A stretch of 64,000 nucleotides of DNA, taken from contig NZ_JARZAJ010000020.1 of the NCBI RefSeq assembly GCF_029892105.1, forward strand, positions 62,001 to 126,000. The letters are read 5' to 3'. The notes beneath the pieces were generated by a model. That model was not told the origin of the DNA. It was given only the letters and a program-made list of their open reading frames with translations, and did not search any database. The DNA comes from Kitasatospora sp. GP82. Its GTDB lineage: Bacteria; Actinomycetota; Actinomycetes; Streptomycetales; Streptomycetaceae. The translations under genes were made by a program, and so were the position numbers. Below are positions 7,874 to 16,465 of this stretch, in pieces; position 1 is the stretch's first letter, and the number at the start of each line of letters is the position of its first letter.

Positions 7874-9526
7874 ATGTCAGACACGGTGGCCACAGCACTC
7901 GCGGATGCCGAACTCGCACGCCGTATCCGTGACGGACACAAGCGGGACCGGGCCGCGGTCGAGGAGATCACCGGCCGCCACCGCGCCGTCGTGCTTGCCT
8001 ATGCCCGCCAGTGCTGCACGGAGCACCGAGCCGCGGAGAAACTCACGGACGAGGCTTTCGAACGGACGCTAGCAGCCGTCCGCACCGGGGCAGGACCCAC
8101 GGAAGGTTGGCGCCCGTACCTGCTGGCGGCGACGCGCCGAGCCGCCGCCGGCTGGGCCGGCACCGAGCGTGGCTCGACGCTGTCCGCCGGCTTCACCGCA
8201 TGGCTCACGACCCTGCCCCACCCGAATCCGGCGGATCCCTCGGCCCAGGCGGCGGCCGAGTCGGACTCGCTCATGGTCCGGGCCTTCCAGAGCCTGCCGC
8301 AGTCCCAGCAGGCCGACCTGTGGCACTACGTGGAAGAGGTGGCCGAGTCACCGGACTCCCTGCAGTCGCACCCGACGGCAACGCCGCTTGCCGGGATCGA
8401 GCCGCGACCCGAGACAGCGGCTCGACGCCGTCTCCACGACGCCTACCTCCAGACGTACATCGCACGGGCTCGCAACCGGTCCTGCCGACATCTGGCCGTC
8501 CGGATGGCCGACGGCGTACAACGCTCTCCCCAGAGCGAGGCGAAGGACGTCGACCGCCACCTCAGCCGCTGCGCCAGCTGCGCGCGTGCCCGCATGGAAC
8601 TCACCGCCATCCACACCTGGCAGCGCCCCGTCCTCCTTCGTGCGCTGCTCCTGTGGTCGGGCGAGCCGTCGTCGGCCCCGCCTGCCACGGCCTGTCCGCC
8701 GCCGCAGGCCACCGCAGCTCCTTCCGCACCGCGTCCGCGCGCGCGCAGACCACGGGCGCCCCGGCCGCACGCGGGCGAGGCACGGGTCGGCGGCCGACGT
8801 GCCTTGGCGTACTCCGTCGCGGCAGGCATCGGGGCAACGGCAGCGTTCGTGGTCGCCGCCGTCGTCCTCGCGACAGTCGAAGCCGCCGGAGCACACTCCC
8901 CCCCGACCGAGACCGCACTCGTCCCGTTCACCGCGTCCTCGGCATCGACCGCGAGCCACGCGTCCACGCCGGCCACCTCGGCGTCAGCCACGCTGCCCGC
9001 CGCCGCGCCGGTCCCCCCGCCCTCGGCCACCGTCCCCGCCCCGGCGGTCACCGCCGCACCGTCGCCCAGCGGACCGGTCGGTCTCCAGCTCATCAACCTG
9101 AGTTCGGGGCTCTGCGTAGGCATCGCCGATCCGACCACCTCCGCCCTCCAGCTCCAGCCGTGCACGGTCAGCGGCTCCCAGGGCTGGGAACGCCTGCCTG
9201 CCGGCCGGGACACCTACCAGCTCCGCAACACCGGCACGGGAAACTGCCTCGACGGGACCACCGGCGGCGGAAACGTCGTCACGGTCGTTCTCCAGTCCTG
9301 CCGGTCCGACTCGGACCGAGCAGAGCAGCTGTGGAGGTTCGCCCCAGGCCCGGGCCCCGGAACGTTCCGGCTGTGGCTTCTGCCACCGGTGCCGTCGAGT
9401 GACTACCCCGCGCACCTGCTCGGCCCGCAGAACTGGCCGGACAACGATCCGCCGCACGTGGGATCGGTCCTCGTGCAACTTCCCAACTACTACAACTCGA
9501 ACAGCTTTCTCTTCACCATGGGGTGA
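7874..9526 (+). CDS. Sigma-factor-like / zinc-finger / membrane / ricin-B lectin fusion protein
   Basis: The ATG at 7874 follows GAGGAGAA, giving 550 residues. Residues 10-75 resemble sigma-70 region 2 (LARRIRDGHKRDRAAVEEI, then a YARQC helix). A second helical block near 135-160 (FQSLPQSQQADLWHYVEEV) sits where region 4 would be but lacks a clear helix-turn-helix. Around 229-245 is an anti-sigma-type zinc finger (HLSRCASCARARMEL). One membrane helix spans about 311-339, followed by a Ser/Thr/Ala/Pro stalk and a ricin-B domain from about 404 (SSGLCVG, NCLDGTTGG, EQLWRF). This implies a cytoplasmic transcription-related part tethered to an outside carbohydrate-binding part. Actinomycetes have such lectin fusions, but the function is not established. 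A hairpin terminator follows. Confidence 0.83.
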   Translation: MSDTVATALADAELARRIRDGHKRDRAAVEEITGRHRAVVLAYARQCCTEHRAAEKLTDEAFERTLAAVRTGAGPTEGWRPYLLAATRRAAAGWAGTERGSTLSAGFTAWLTTLPHPNPADPSAQAAAESDSLMVRAFQSLPQSQQADLWHYVEEVAESPDSLQSHPTATPLAGIEPRPETAARRRLHDAYLQTYIARARNRSCRHLAVRMADGVQRSPQSEAKDVDRHLSRCASCARARMELTAIHTWQRPVLLRALLLWSGEPSSAPPATACPPPQATAAPSAPRPRARRPRAPRPHAGEARVGGRRALAYSVAAGIGATAAFVVAAVVLATVEAAGAHSPPTETALVPFTASSASTASHASTPATSASATLPAAAPVPPPSATVPAPAVTAAPSPSGPVGLQLINLSSGLCVGIADPTTSALQLQPCTVSGSQGWERLPAGRDTYQLRNTGTGNCLDGTTGGGNVVTVVLQSCRSDSDRAEQLWRFAPGPGPGTFRLWLLPPVPSSDYPAHLLGPQNWPDNDPPHVGSVLVQLPNYYNSNSFLFTMG

Positions 9527-9569
9527 CACCGTACCCCCGACGGGATCTCCTCCCGAGCCCGTTGGCCCA

Positions 9570-9596
9570 CCCCGGCGAGAGTGCCTCTCGCCGGGG
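9570..9596 (+). terminator. Hairpin terminator after the lectin fusion gene
   Basis: Perfect 12-bp stem (9570-9581 with 9585-9596) around a 3-nt loop, 44 bp past the stop and followed by a T-containing run (TCGTTCGTTC). Confidence 0.75.
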
Positions 9597-9660
9597 TCGT
9601 TCGTTCACCCGACACCGGATCATGCCGAGGGAGAGGGTGGCCGCTTCCTATTCCCGCCCC

Positions 9661-9882
9661 ATGACCACACCCGCATGTCCACTACTCACGGTGAGCCGCC
9701 AGGTGCTGCGCGGTCACCCTGTCGAGGAACTGGCAACGGCCTCCGAGCATGCGCTGGCGGTCGTCGTCGGACGACGAGGCCGGGGCGGTTTCACCGGGAT
9801 GCGGCTCGGCTCCGTCCCGCACGGCCTGCTGCACCGAGCCCACTGCCCGGTCGTCACCGTGCCGGCATCCGGCGGGTGCTGA
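9661..9882 (+). pseudogene. Universal stress protein (UspA) C-terminal remnant
   Basis: About 73 codons match only the last part of a UspA domain: LRGHPVEELATASEHALAVV, then GRRGRGGFTGMRLGSV and LLHRAHCPVVTVP, which form the ATP-binding G-2x-G-9x-G(S/T) signature and the last strand. Actinomycete proteins of this kind are normally about 280-300 residues with two such domains. Here the first domain and the start of the second are absent, and no ribosome site precedes the ATG at 9661. It is therefore probably a 5'-truncated relic, although translation of a short fragment cannot be excluded. Confidence 0.72.
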
Positions 9883-9932
9883 AAACAGCTTCGGCGGACG
9901 ATGTCGAGATCCTTCGGACTGAGGACGTCCAA

Positions 9933-9952
9933 GTCGGCCGACGCGGGCCGAC
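9933..9952. terminator. Weak hairpin between the usp remnant and katG
   Basis: Seven-base arms GTCGGCC/GGCCGAC around a 6-nt loop, 13 bp beyond the katG stop on the minus strand. This is a modest candidate. Confidence 0.35.
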
Positions 9953-9965
9953 CCGGACGTCACGA

Positions 9966-12197
9966 TCAGACGAGGTCGAACCGGTCGAGGTTCATCACCT
10001 TGTCCCACGCCGCGACGAAATCGTTCACGAACTTCTCGTTCGCGTCATCGCTCGCGTAGACCTCCGCGAGCGCGCGCAGCTCGGAGTTCGACCCGAAGAC
10101 GAGGTCGACACGGCTGCCGGTCCACTTGACCTCGCCCGTGGCCGCGTCGCGACCCTCGAACGTGTTCGCGTCTTCGGATGTCGCCTTCCACGTCGTGCCC
10201 AGGTCGAGCAGGTTGACGAAGAAGTCGTTGGTCAGAGAACCAGGGGTTGCGGTGAAGACGCCGAGCGGCGACTGCTGGTAGTTCGCGCCCAGGACTCGGA
10301 GGCCACCGACGAGGACCGTCAGCTCGGGGGCACTCAGGGTCAGCAGGTTCGCTCGGTCGATCAGCAGGTACTCGGCCGACAGGCGGTTGCCCTTCCCGAG
10401 GTAGTTGCGGAACCCGTCGGCGGTCGGCTCGAGCGCGGAGAACGACTCCACGTCGGTCTGCTCCTGCGACGCGTCCACGCGACCCGGCGTGAAGGGGACC
10501 TCGACGTCGAAGCCGGCGTCCTTGGCGGCCTGCTCGACGGCGGCAGCACCGGCGAGCACGATCAGGTCGGCGAGCGAGACCTGCGTGCCGCCGGTCCGGG
10601 CCGCGTTGAAGGCCTCCTGGATCCCTGTCAGGGTGCGCAGCACCGTCGCCAGCTGGTCGGGGTCGTTGACCTCCCACCCGCTCTGCGGCTGGAGGCGGAT
10701 GCGCGCGCCGTTGGCACCGCCGCGCTTGTCGCTGCCGCGGAAGGACGAGGCCGACGCCCACGCGGCGGACACGAGCTGGGACACCGACAGGTCCGAGGCG
10801 AGAATCCGGCTCTTGAGGTAGGCGATGTCCTCGGCGTCGACGAGCTCGTGCGTCACCGCGGGCAGCGGGTCCTGCCACAGCAGCGGCTCGGTCGGGACCT
10901 CCGGGCCGAGGTAGCGCACGACCGGGCCCATGTCGCGGTGGGTCAGCTTGAACCAAGCGCGGGCGAAGGCGTCGGCGAACTCGGCCGGGTTCTCGTGGAA
11001 ACGCCGGGAGATCTGCTCGTAGACCGGGTCGATCCGGAGCGAGAGGTCGGTCGTCAGCATGGTCGGGGCGTGGCTCTTGGAAGCGTCGTGGGCGTCGGGC
11101 ACGGTGCCGGCCCCGGCGCCGCCCTTCGGCCGCCACTGGTTGGCGCCGGCGGGGCTCTTGAACAGCTCCCACTCGTAGCCGAACAGGGTGTCGAAGAAGC
11201 TGTGGTCCCACGTGATCGGGGTGCTCGTCCAGACGCCCTCGAGACCGCTGGTGATCGCGTCGCCACCCTTGCCGGTGCCGAAGGAGTTCTTCCAGCCGAG
11301 GCCCTGCTGCTCGATCGGGGCGGCCTCGGGGTCGGGGCCGACGCTCTCCGCCGGGCCCGCGCCGTGGGTCTTGCCGAAGGTGTGACCGCCCGCGATCAGG
11401 GCGACCGTCTCCTCGTCGTTCATCGCCATCCGGCGGAACGTCTCGCGGATGTCGCGGGCCGCAGCGAGCGGGTCCGGGTTGCCGTTCGGGCCCTCGGGGT
11501 TGACGTAGATGAGGCCCATCTGGACCGCGCCGAAGGGGTCCTCCAGCTCCCGGTCGCCGCTGTAGCGCTCGTCGTCGAGCCAGGTGGTCTCGGGACCCCA
11601 GTAGACATCCTCATCGGGCTCCCAGACGTCCGCACGGCCGCCGCCGAAGCCGAAGGTCTTGAAGCCCATCGACTCCAGGGCGACGTTGCCGGCGAGGATC
11701 ATCAGGTCGGCCCACGAGAGGCTCCGGCCGTACTTCTTCTTGACCGGCCACAGCAGGCGGCGGGCCTTGTCCAGGCTCGCGTTGTCCGGCCAGCTGTTGA
11801 GAGGGGCGAAGCGCTGCTGGCCGGCCCCGCCACCGCCGCGGCCGTCGCTGATCCGGTAGGTGCCCGCGCTGTGCCATGCCATCCGGATGATGAGCGGGCC
11901 GTAGTGGCCGAAGTCGGCGGGCCACCAGTCATGCGAGGTGGTCAGCGCCTCCGCGATGTCCCGCTTCACCGCCGGGAGGTCGAGGGTCCTGAATGCCTCG
12001 GCGTAGTCGAACTCCTCGCCGAGGGGGTTGGCCACGGCGGGGTTCTTGGCGAGGATCTTCAGGTTGAGCCGTTCGGGCCACCACTGGCGGTTTCCGCCGC
12101 CCTGAGTCGGGTGCGGGGCGCGCTCGTGCGCGACAGGGCAGCCGCCTTCGCCCTCGGTCTTGGCGTCTACGACGATTGCGTCATGGTTCTCAGACAT
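9966..12197 (-). CDS. katG: Catalase-peroxidase KatG
   Basis: The ATG at 12197 follows GGAAGGA, giving 743 residues, the full length for the family. The N-terminal haem domain has the distal triad Arg105, Trp108, His109 (IIRMAWHSAGTYR). The Trp-Tyr-Met adduct is complete: Trp108, Tyr231 in MGLIYVNPEGPNG and Met257 in RRMAMND. The proximal haem ligand is His272 in GGHTFGKTHGAG. The C-terminal peroxidase-like domain is also intact. It breaks down hydrogen peroxide as catalase and peroxidase in the cytoplasm. In this order furA-katG is normally one operon autorepressed by FurA; here the upstream furA is broken, so katG expression from the furA promoter may be unregulated by it. Confidence 0.97.
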   Translation of the reverse strand: MSENHDAIVVDAKTEGEGGCPVAHERAPHPTQGGGNRQWWPERLNLKILAKNPAVANPLGEEFDYAEAFRTLDLPAVKRDIAEALTTSHDWWPADFGHYGPLIIRMAWHSAGTYRISDGRGGGGAGQQRFAPLNSWPDNASLDKARRLLWPVKKKYGRSLSWADLMILAGNVALESMGFKTFGFGGGRADVWEPDEDVYWGPETTWLDDERYSGDRELEDPFGAVQMGLIYVNPEGPNGNPDPLAAARDIRETFRRMAMNDEETVALIAGGHTFGKTHGAGPAESVGPDPEAAPIEQQGLGWKNSFGTGKGGDAITSGLEGVWTSTPITWDHSFFDTLFGYEWELFKSPAGANQWRPKGGAGAGTVPDAHDASKSHAPTMLTTDLSLRIDPVYEQISRRFHENPAEFADAFARAWFKLTHRDMGPVVRYLGPEVPTEPLLWQDPLPAVTHELVDAEDIAYLKSRILASDLSVSQLVSAAWASASSFRGSDKRGGANGARIRLQPQSGWEVNDPDQLATVLRTLTGIQEAFNAARTGGTQVSLADLIVLAGAAAVEQAAKDAGFDVEVPFTPGRVDASQEQTDVESFSALEPTADGFRNYLGKGNRLSAEYLLIDRANLLTLSAPELTVLVGGLRVLGANYQQSPLGVFTATPGSLTNDFFVNLLDLGTTWKATSEDANTFEGRDAATGEVKWTGSRVDLVFGSNSELRALAEVYASDDANEKFVNDFVAAWDKVMNLDRFDLV

Positions 12198-12221
12198 GGG
12201 AATCCTTCCGGACCTGGCGGA

Positions 12222-12644
12222 TCACGATGCTAAGGAACTGCGGGCGGTGGAACGGTCGAGGCACAGGCCCCAGTGGATGACCTCGGCCTCGTCGATCAAG
12301 AAGCCATGGTCGTCGGACACGGTCAGGCGGGGCTTTGCCGACCCCGCAGTCGACGTCAGTGGCCACAGCGCACGACCGGCACACGACGTGGTTGTCCCCG
12401 ACGCTCCCTTCGAACCGAGCCGGGCTGCCAGCTGGTTCGATCCGGCGCACGAGTCCGCGGCGGTGAGCGCGTGGAGGGCCTCACAGACGACTTGAAGGGA
12501 GATATGGCACGCGCGACCGCACACCCCGGAGGCGATCACCTCGAAGCCGGGGTGGTCGCCGTCACGGACGGTCTCGAGCAGCGCGACCCGGGCGCCCGTC
12601 ACCCGCAGGCCGGCACCGCGCAGCTCCTCGGCGGTGGCCGTCAC
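12222..12644 (-). pseudogene. furA: Frameshifted furA, peroxide/iron-responsive repressor
   Basis: The GTG at 12644 has AGGAGAG upstream and opens a FurA reading (ATAEELRGAGLRVT, EALHALTAA). Near 12456 one base is missing compared with the expected GCG-GGA-CTC-GTG run, so VRRIEPAGSPARFEG lies in another frame. Near 12329 two bases are missing after GEAP-like GKAP, returning the frame for SDDHGFLIDEAEVIHWGLC. About 40 codons in the middle are thus out of frame. The usual NHHHLVC metal site reads NHVVC, with two His codons gone, and the usual CPDC pair reads CLDR. Separate lesions argue for true decay, not one sequencing error. It sits 25 bp upstream of katG. Confidence 0.85.
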
Positions 12645-12697
12645 GCCTCTCTCCTGCCGTACTGGGGAATTCCCATCCTTGGCTATCACCAAAATCG

Positions 12698-12725
12698 ATC
12701 CTACGGTTGACAAGATCTAAGTCAA
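12698..12725 (-). promoter_or_regulatory. furA-katG promoter candidate
   Basis: On the minus strand TTGACT and TAGGAT are separated by 16 bases, about 55 bp upstream of the furA GTG, in an AT-rich patch. The known position of the self-regulated furA promoter in actinomycetes is comparable. The -35 region partly overlaps a second TTGTCA motif. Confidence 0.55.
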
Positions 12726-12847
12726 GAAGCACGTCAGACTCTTATTCGAGATCAAACGCGCGATGCCTGACACGACGTATCGGCCGACACTGATGATCGT
12801 CGTGCATGGCGCCGCGACTGAGGACGACCGTGGCACCCTGAGCAGCC

Positions 12848-13783
12848 TCACTTCACGGATCCCGCCATGGCTCCCTGGACGAAGAACCGCTGGAAACAGA
12901 GGAACACCACCACGGGGACCAGGAGGGACAGGAACGCGCCGGATGCGAGGATGTCCAGGTTGCTGCCGAACTGCCGCATCTGGGACTGCAGGTAGACGGT
13001 CAGCGGTTGCGAGTCGTTACCGGCGAAGATCAGTGCGACCAGCATGTCGTTCCACACCCAGAGGAACTGGAAGATGCACAGCGAGGCGACGGCCGGTGCG
13101 GCGAGCGGCAGAGCGAGGGTGCGGAAGATCCGCCACTCCCCGCAGCCGTCCACCCGCGCCGCCTCCAGCAGTTCCGCCGGGATCTCCAGAAAGTGGTTGC
13201 GCATCAGGAACACGGCAAACGGCAGCCCGTATCCCACGTGGAACAGCACCACACCGGGGATGGTGCCGAACAGCCCGACGGCGCCTTCGAGTTTGGCGAC
13301 CGGGATGAGGCCGACCTGGACCGGGACTACCAGCAGCCCGACCACCGCGAGGAAGACGCCGTCCCGACCTGGGAAGCGCATCCAGGCGAAGGCGTACCCG
13401 GCGGCTGCGGCGATGGAGACCGTCAGCAGGGTGGCAGGGACGCTGATGAGCACGGTGTTCCACAGTGCCTTGGGCACATCGCCGCCACCCAGCAGGGCAC
13501 TGTAGTTCTGCAGGGTGAGCTGGCCGGGCCGGGCCAGTGCCGTCCACCAGCCGCCGGTGGCGGTGAGCTGCTTCGGCCGCAGCGATGAGATCAGCAGGCC
13601 GACGGTGGGCACCAGCCAGGCCACGGCCGCCACGATCAGCACAGCCTGGACCAGGCCACTGCGGGTGAGGGCGGCGAGCCGGGTCGTGATCGGCACGGCG
13701 GGCCGACCGGCGGGAGCCGGCTGCGGGGTGGTCGTGACCGGCGCGGCGGTCCGCCCGGCCGGAGCCGGCTGCGTGGTAGTCAT
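12848..13783 (-). CDS. Sugar ABC importer permease, MalG type
   Basis: The ATG at 13783 overlaps the stop of the partner permease (ATGA), giving 311 residues. A Pro/Ala-rich cytoplasmic leader (two near-copies of TTTxQPAPAGR) precedes six predicted helices, the first at about 45-66. The coupling loop carries the EAA motif (EAARVDGCGEWRIFRTLALP), which contacts the ATPase. The ATPase gene (MsiK type in streptomycetes) is not in this window, as is usual for these importers. Last gene of the sugar operon. Confidence 0.92.
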   Translation of the reverse strand: MTTTQPAPAGRTAAPVTTTPQPAPAGRPAVPITTRLAALTRSGLVQAVLIVAAVAWLVPTVGLLISSLRPKQLTATGGWWTALARPGQLTLQNYSALLGGGDVPKALWNTVLISVPATLLTVSIAAAAGYAFAWMRFPGRDGVFLAVVGLLVVPVQVGLIPVAKLEGAVGLFGTIPGVVLFHVGYGLPFAVFLMRNHFLEIPAELLEAARVDGCGEWRIFRTLALPLAAPAVASLCIFQFLWVWNDMLVALIFAGNDSQPLTVYLQSQMRQFGSNLDILASGAFLSLLVPVVVFLCFQRFFVQGAMAGSVK

Positions 13784-15090
13784 GATCGGCTCCCTCGGAA
13801 GCGTCGGATGTTGAGGAGCATGACCGGGACGACGAGAAGCAGTAGCAGGACGCTGAGTGCGCTGCCGAGGCCCTGGTCGTTGCCGCCCCCGAACGAGACC
13901 AGGTAGAGCCGGAGCGCGAGCACGTCGGCGTTCTGCTGCACCGGCCCGGGCGCGATGATGTAGACGAGGTCGAAGATCTTCATCACGTTGATGACCATGG
14001 TGATGAACACGACGCCGAGGACCGGGGCGAGTTGGGGCACGGTGATGCGGCGGAAGATCTGCCATTCGCCCGCGCCGTCGATCCGGGCCGCCTCGATCGT
14101 CTCGCGTGGCAGGTTGGCCAGGCCCGCGCCGATGATGACCATGGCGAAGCCGGCCCAGATCCAGGTGTAGGCACCGATGATCGCCGGGGTGACGAAGCTG
14201 GGGCCGAGCCAGTCGATGCCGCGGTAGGGGGCGGCGAAGTCTGCGGCAGGCAGGACCACCGAGGTGGTGGCGGACGGAGCGGCAGAGAACCGGAAGGTGC
14301 CGTCGTCTGCCGTGGTCGTGGTGGCGATCGTCCGTGCGCCGTCGCGGAGTTGGACCTCGATACCGGGCAGGCCCTTCTTCCCGGGGTCCAGCTGCCCGGG
14401 GTGACCGCCGCCGCCCGGGACGAAGTCCAGAAACACCGTGCCGCGGACCCCGTCACCGCCGGCGGGCCGGGCCGCCCGGGCGGTGGCCGGGAGCGCGCCG
14501 GGCTGTACACCGACAAGCGGCAGCAGCGCGGTGCCCGTGGCGGCCGACGCCTGGACGTCGCCGCCTTCGGCCCGTTCCAGGCCGGCCCCGGGGCGCGGCC
14601 GGGCGCCCGGATAGGACGGCTGGTCGGTGAAGGTGTCGTGAACGGAGACCGCGGCGGCGTTGAGCACGCCGCGCTGCGGGTCCGCGTCGTACACCATGCG
14701 GAAGATGATTCCGGCGGCGAGGAAGGAGATCGCCATAGGCATGAAGACGAGCAGCTTGAACGCGGTGGCCCAGCGGATCTTCTCGGTCAGCACCGCGAAC
14801 ACCAGGCCGATCGCGGTCACCAGTGCCGGGGCGACGGCGACCCAGATGGCGTTGTTGCGCACGGCGGTGAGGGTGGCGCTGTCGGTGAAGGCGGCACTGT
14901 AGTTGTCCAGCCCGACGAAGCGGTGGCCGGTGGCGTCGAAGAGGCTGCGCGCCACGGAGTAGCCGATGGGATAGACAACGAGGGCGCCGAGCAGCAGCAG
15001 GGCGGGCAGGACGAAGAGCAGGGCGAGGCCCCGGTGGCGCCGGAGCGCGCCACCGGATGCCCGGTCCCCGCGGGGTGAGCGCAGTGACAT
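13780..15090 (-). CDS. Sugar ABC importer permease, MalF type, with large extracytoplasmic insert
   Basis: 436 residues from the ATG at 15090, six bases after the binding-protein stop. N-terminal helices lie at about 20-42, 80-103 and 112-135. A large insert follows at about 150-275, holding a beta-rich region (VRGTVFLDFVPGG, GLPGIEVQLRDG, TTADDGTFRFSA) that looks like an SdrD-B/carboxypeptidase-regulatory-like fold. After it come the remaining helices, with the EAA loop EAARIDGAGEWQIFRRITVP at about 335-355. Ordinary MalF proteins of this class have about 300 residues, so the insert adds 100 or more. It lies where E. coli MalF has its P2 loop, which touches the binding protein; a similar role here is inference. 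Confidence 0.9.
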   Translation of the reverse strand: MSLRSPRGDRASGGALRRHRGLALLFVLPALLLLGALVVYPIGYSVARSLFDATGHRFVGLDNYSAAFTDSATLTAVRNNAIWVAVAPALVTAIGLVFAVLTEKIRWATAFKLLVFMPMAISFLAAGIIFRMVYDADPQRGVLNAAAVSVHDTFTDQPSYPGARPRPGAGLERAEGGDVQASAATGTALLPLVGVQPGALPATARAARPAGGDGVRGTVFLDFVPGGGGHPGQLDPGKKGLPGIEVQLRDGARTIATTTTADDGTFRFSAAPSATTSVVLPAADFAAPYRGIDWLGPSFVTPAIIGAYTWIWAGFAMVIIGAGLANLPRETIEAARIDGAGEWQIFRRITVPQLAPVLGVVFITMVINVMKIFDLVYIIAPGPVQQNADVLALRLYLVSFGGGNDQGLGSALSVLLLLLVVPVMLLNIRRFRGSRS

Positions 15091-15096
15091 CGTGGA

Positions 15097-16425
15097 TCAG
15101 CCCTTGTACGCCTTGGCCGCGTCGGCTTCGAGCTTCGCCGCGGCACCCTGGACGTCGGAGGGGTTGGCGAGGAAGTCCTGGAGGTCCTTCCACTCGCCCT
15201 GGCCCGCGGTGCCGCCGAACGCGGCGGGGGCCTGGTCCGACATGTCGAAGCGGAACGCGTCGCCGGCGTCGATCACCGACTCGGCGAACTGCCTGGTGGT
15301 GTCGTCCGGGTAGACGGACGGGTCGACTGCCTTGTTGGGCGAGATGAACCCGCCGGCCTTGGCCCAGACGGCCGCGGCCTCGGGGCCGGCCAGGAACTCG
15401 ACGAACTTCTGCGCGGCCTCGGGGTGTTTGGCGCCCTTGAGGACGACCGCCGCGTCACCCGCGCCCATCACCGGGGCCTTGCCGCCGTCCACGGCGGGGA
15501 AGGGGAACACCTTGGCGTCCGTGCCGACCTGCTTCTTCAGCTCGGAGGCTATGACACCGCCGACGAAGTCGCCCTCGTAGGTCATGGCGGCCTTGGGCTG
15601 TGGTCCGAAGACCTGCTGGACCGAGGTGGGGAAGTCGGTCTGCAGCGCGCCCTGCCCGCCACCCGCGACGAGCTGCTGGTCACCGAAGACCTTGCCAAGC
15701 GTGGTCAGGGCCTTGATGACCGACGGGTCGGTCCAGGGGATCTCGTGCCTGGCCAGCTTGTCGTAGAGCTCGGGGCCGGCCTGGGAGAGATAGACGTTCT
15801 CGAACCAGTCGGTCAGCGGCCAGCCGGCCTGACCGGCGATCGAGAAGGCCGGGGTGCCGGAGTCGGAGAGCGTCCGGCCGGCCTTGAGCAGGTCGTCGAA
15901 GGTGGCCGGGGGCTGGACTCCGGCGTTCTGGAAGGCAGTGGTGCCGTACCAGATCGTCGACTTGTCGGCGGCCTTGAAGTAGAGGCCGTACTGGGTGCCG
16001 TTGACGGTGCCGAGGCTGGACCAGATGCCGGCGTAGTTCTTCTTCGCGGCGCCGGTGACGGCGGGCGAGAGCGGCGCCAGCCAGCCCTTGTCGGCGAACT
16101 GCTTGATCACGCCGGGCTGGGCCACCATGACGACGTCCATCGGGTCGCCACCCTCGATCTTGCTGCCGACCACCGTGGAGAGGTTGTCGCCAGTGGAGGT
16201 GTAGCTGACAGTGGCACCGGTCTTCGCGGTGAAGGCGTCCAGCACCTTCTTGAAGTTCTCCTGCTCGGTACCGCTCCACACGGCGGCGACGGTCAGGGTC
16301 TGTCCCTTGAGCTCCTGGGTGGTGGACTCACCCTCGCTGCCGCCACCGCTGCTGCCGCAGGCGGTTGCGGTGGCGGCCAGGACGACGGAGGCGGCGAGGG
16401 CGGGAAGGGTGCGGCGGAGTCTCAT
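15097..16425 (-). CDS. Carbohydrate-binding lipoprotein, ABC family 1 (AglE-like)
   Basis: The ATG at 16425 has AAGGAA upstream, giving 442 residues. The signal peptide ends in a lipobox-like TATACGSSGGG with Cys near 27, so the protein should be lipid-anchored outside the membrane. The mature part has family-1 binding-protein blocks (LTVAAVWSGTEQENFKKVLDAF, GDPMDVVMVAQPG, AAMTYEGDFVGG, HPEAAQKFVEFLAG). It delivers sugar to the MalF/MalG pair encoded immediately downstream. The neighbouring GH13 enzyme suggests alpha-glucosides as substrate. Confidence 0.92.
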   Translation of the reverse strand: MRLRRTLPALAASVVLAATATACGSSGGGSEGESTTQELKGQTLTVAAVWSGTEQENFKKVLDAFTAKTGATVSYTSTGDNLSTVVGSKIEGGDPMDVVMVAQPGVIKQFADKGWLAPLSPAVTGAAKKNYAGIWSSLGTVNGTQYGLYFKAADKSTIWYGTTAFQNAGVQPPATFDDLLKAGRTLSDSGTPAFSIAGQAGWPLTDWFENVYLSQAGPELYDKLARHEIPWTDPSVIKALTTLGKVFGDQQLVAGGGQGALQTDFPTSVQQVFGPQPKAAMTYEGDFVGGVIASELKKQVGTDAKVFPFPAVDGGKAPVMGAGDAAVVLKGAKHPEAAQKFVEFLAGPEAAAVWAKAGGFISPNKAVDPSVYPDDTTRQFAESVIDAGDAFRFDMSDQAPAAFGGTAGQGEWKDLQDFLANPSDVQGAAAKLEADAAKAYKG

Positions 16426-16465
16426 CGTCGAGTCTTCCTTCATGGTGTGGGTGGGGGATGGATCG

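Noticed and set aside
7617..8072. Plus-strand frame starting near 7617/7656
   Set aside because: Out of frame with the lectin fusion it overlaps, poor codon bias, no family resemblance.
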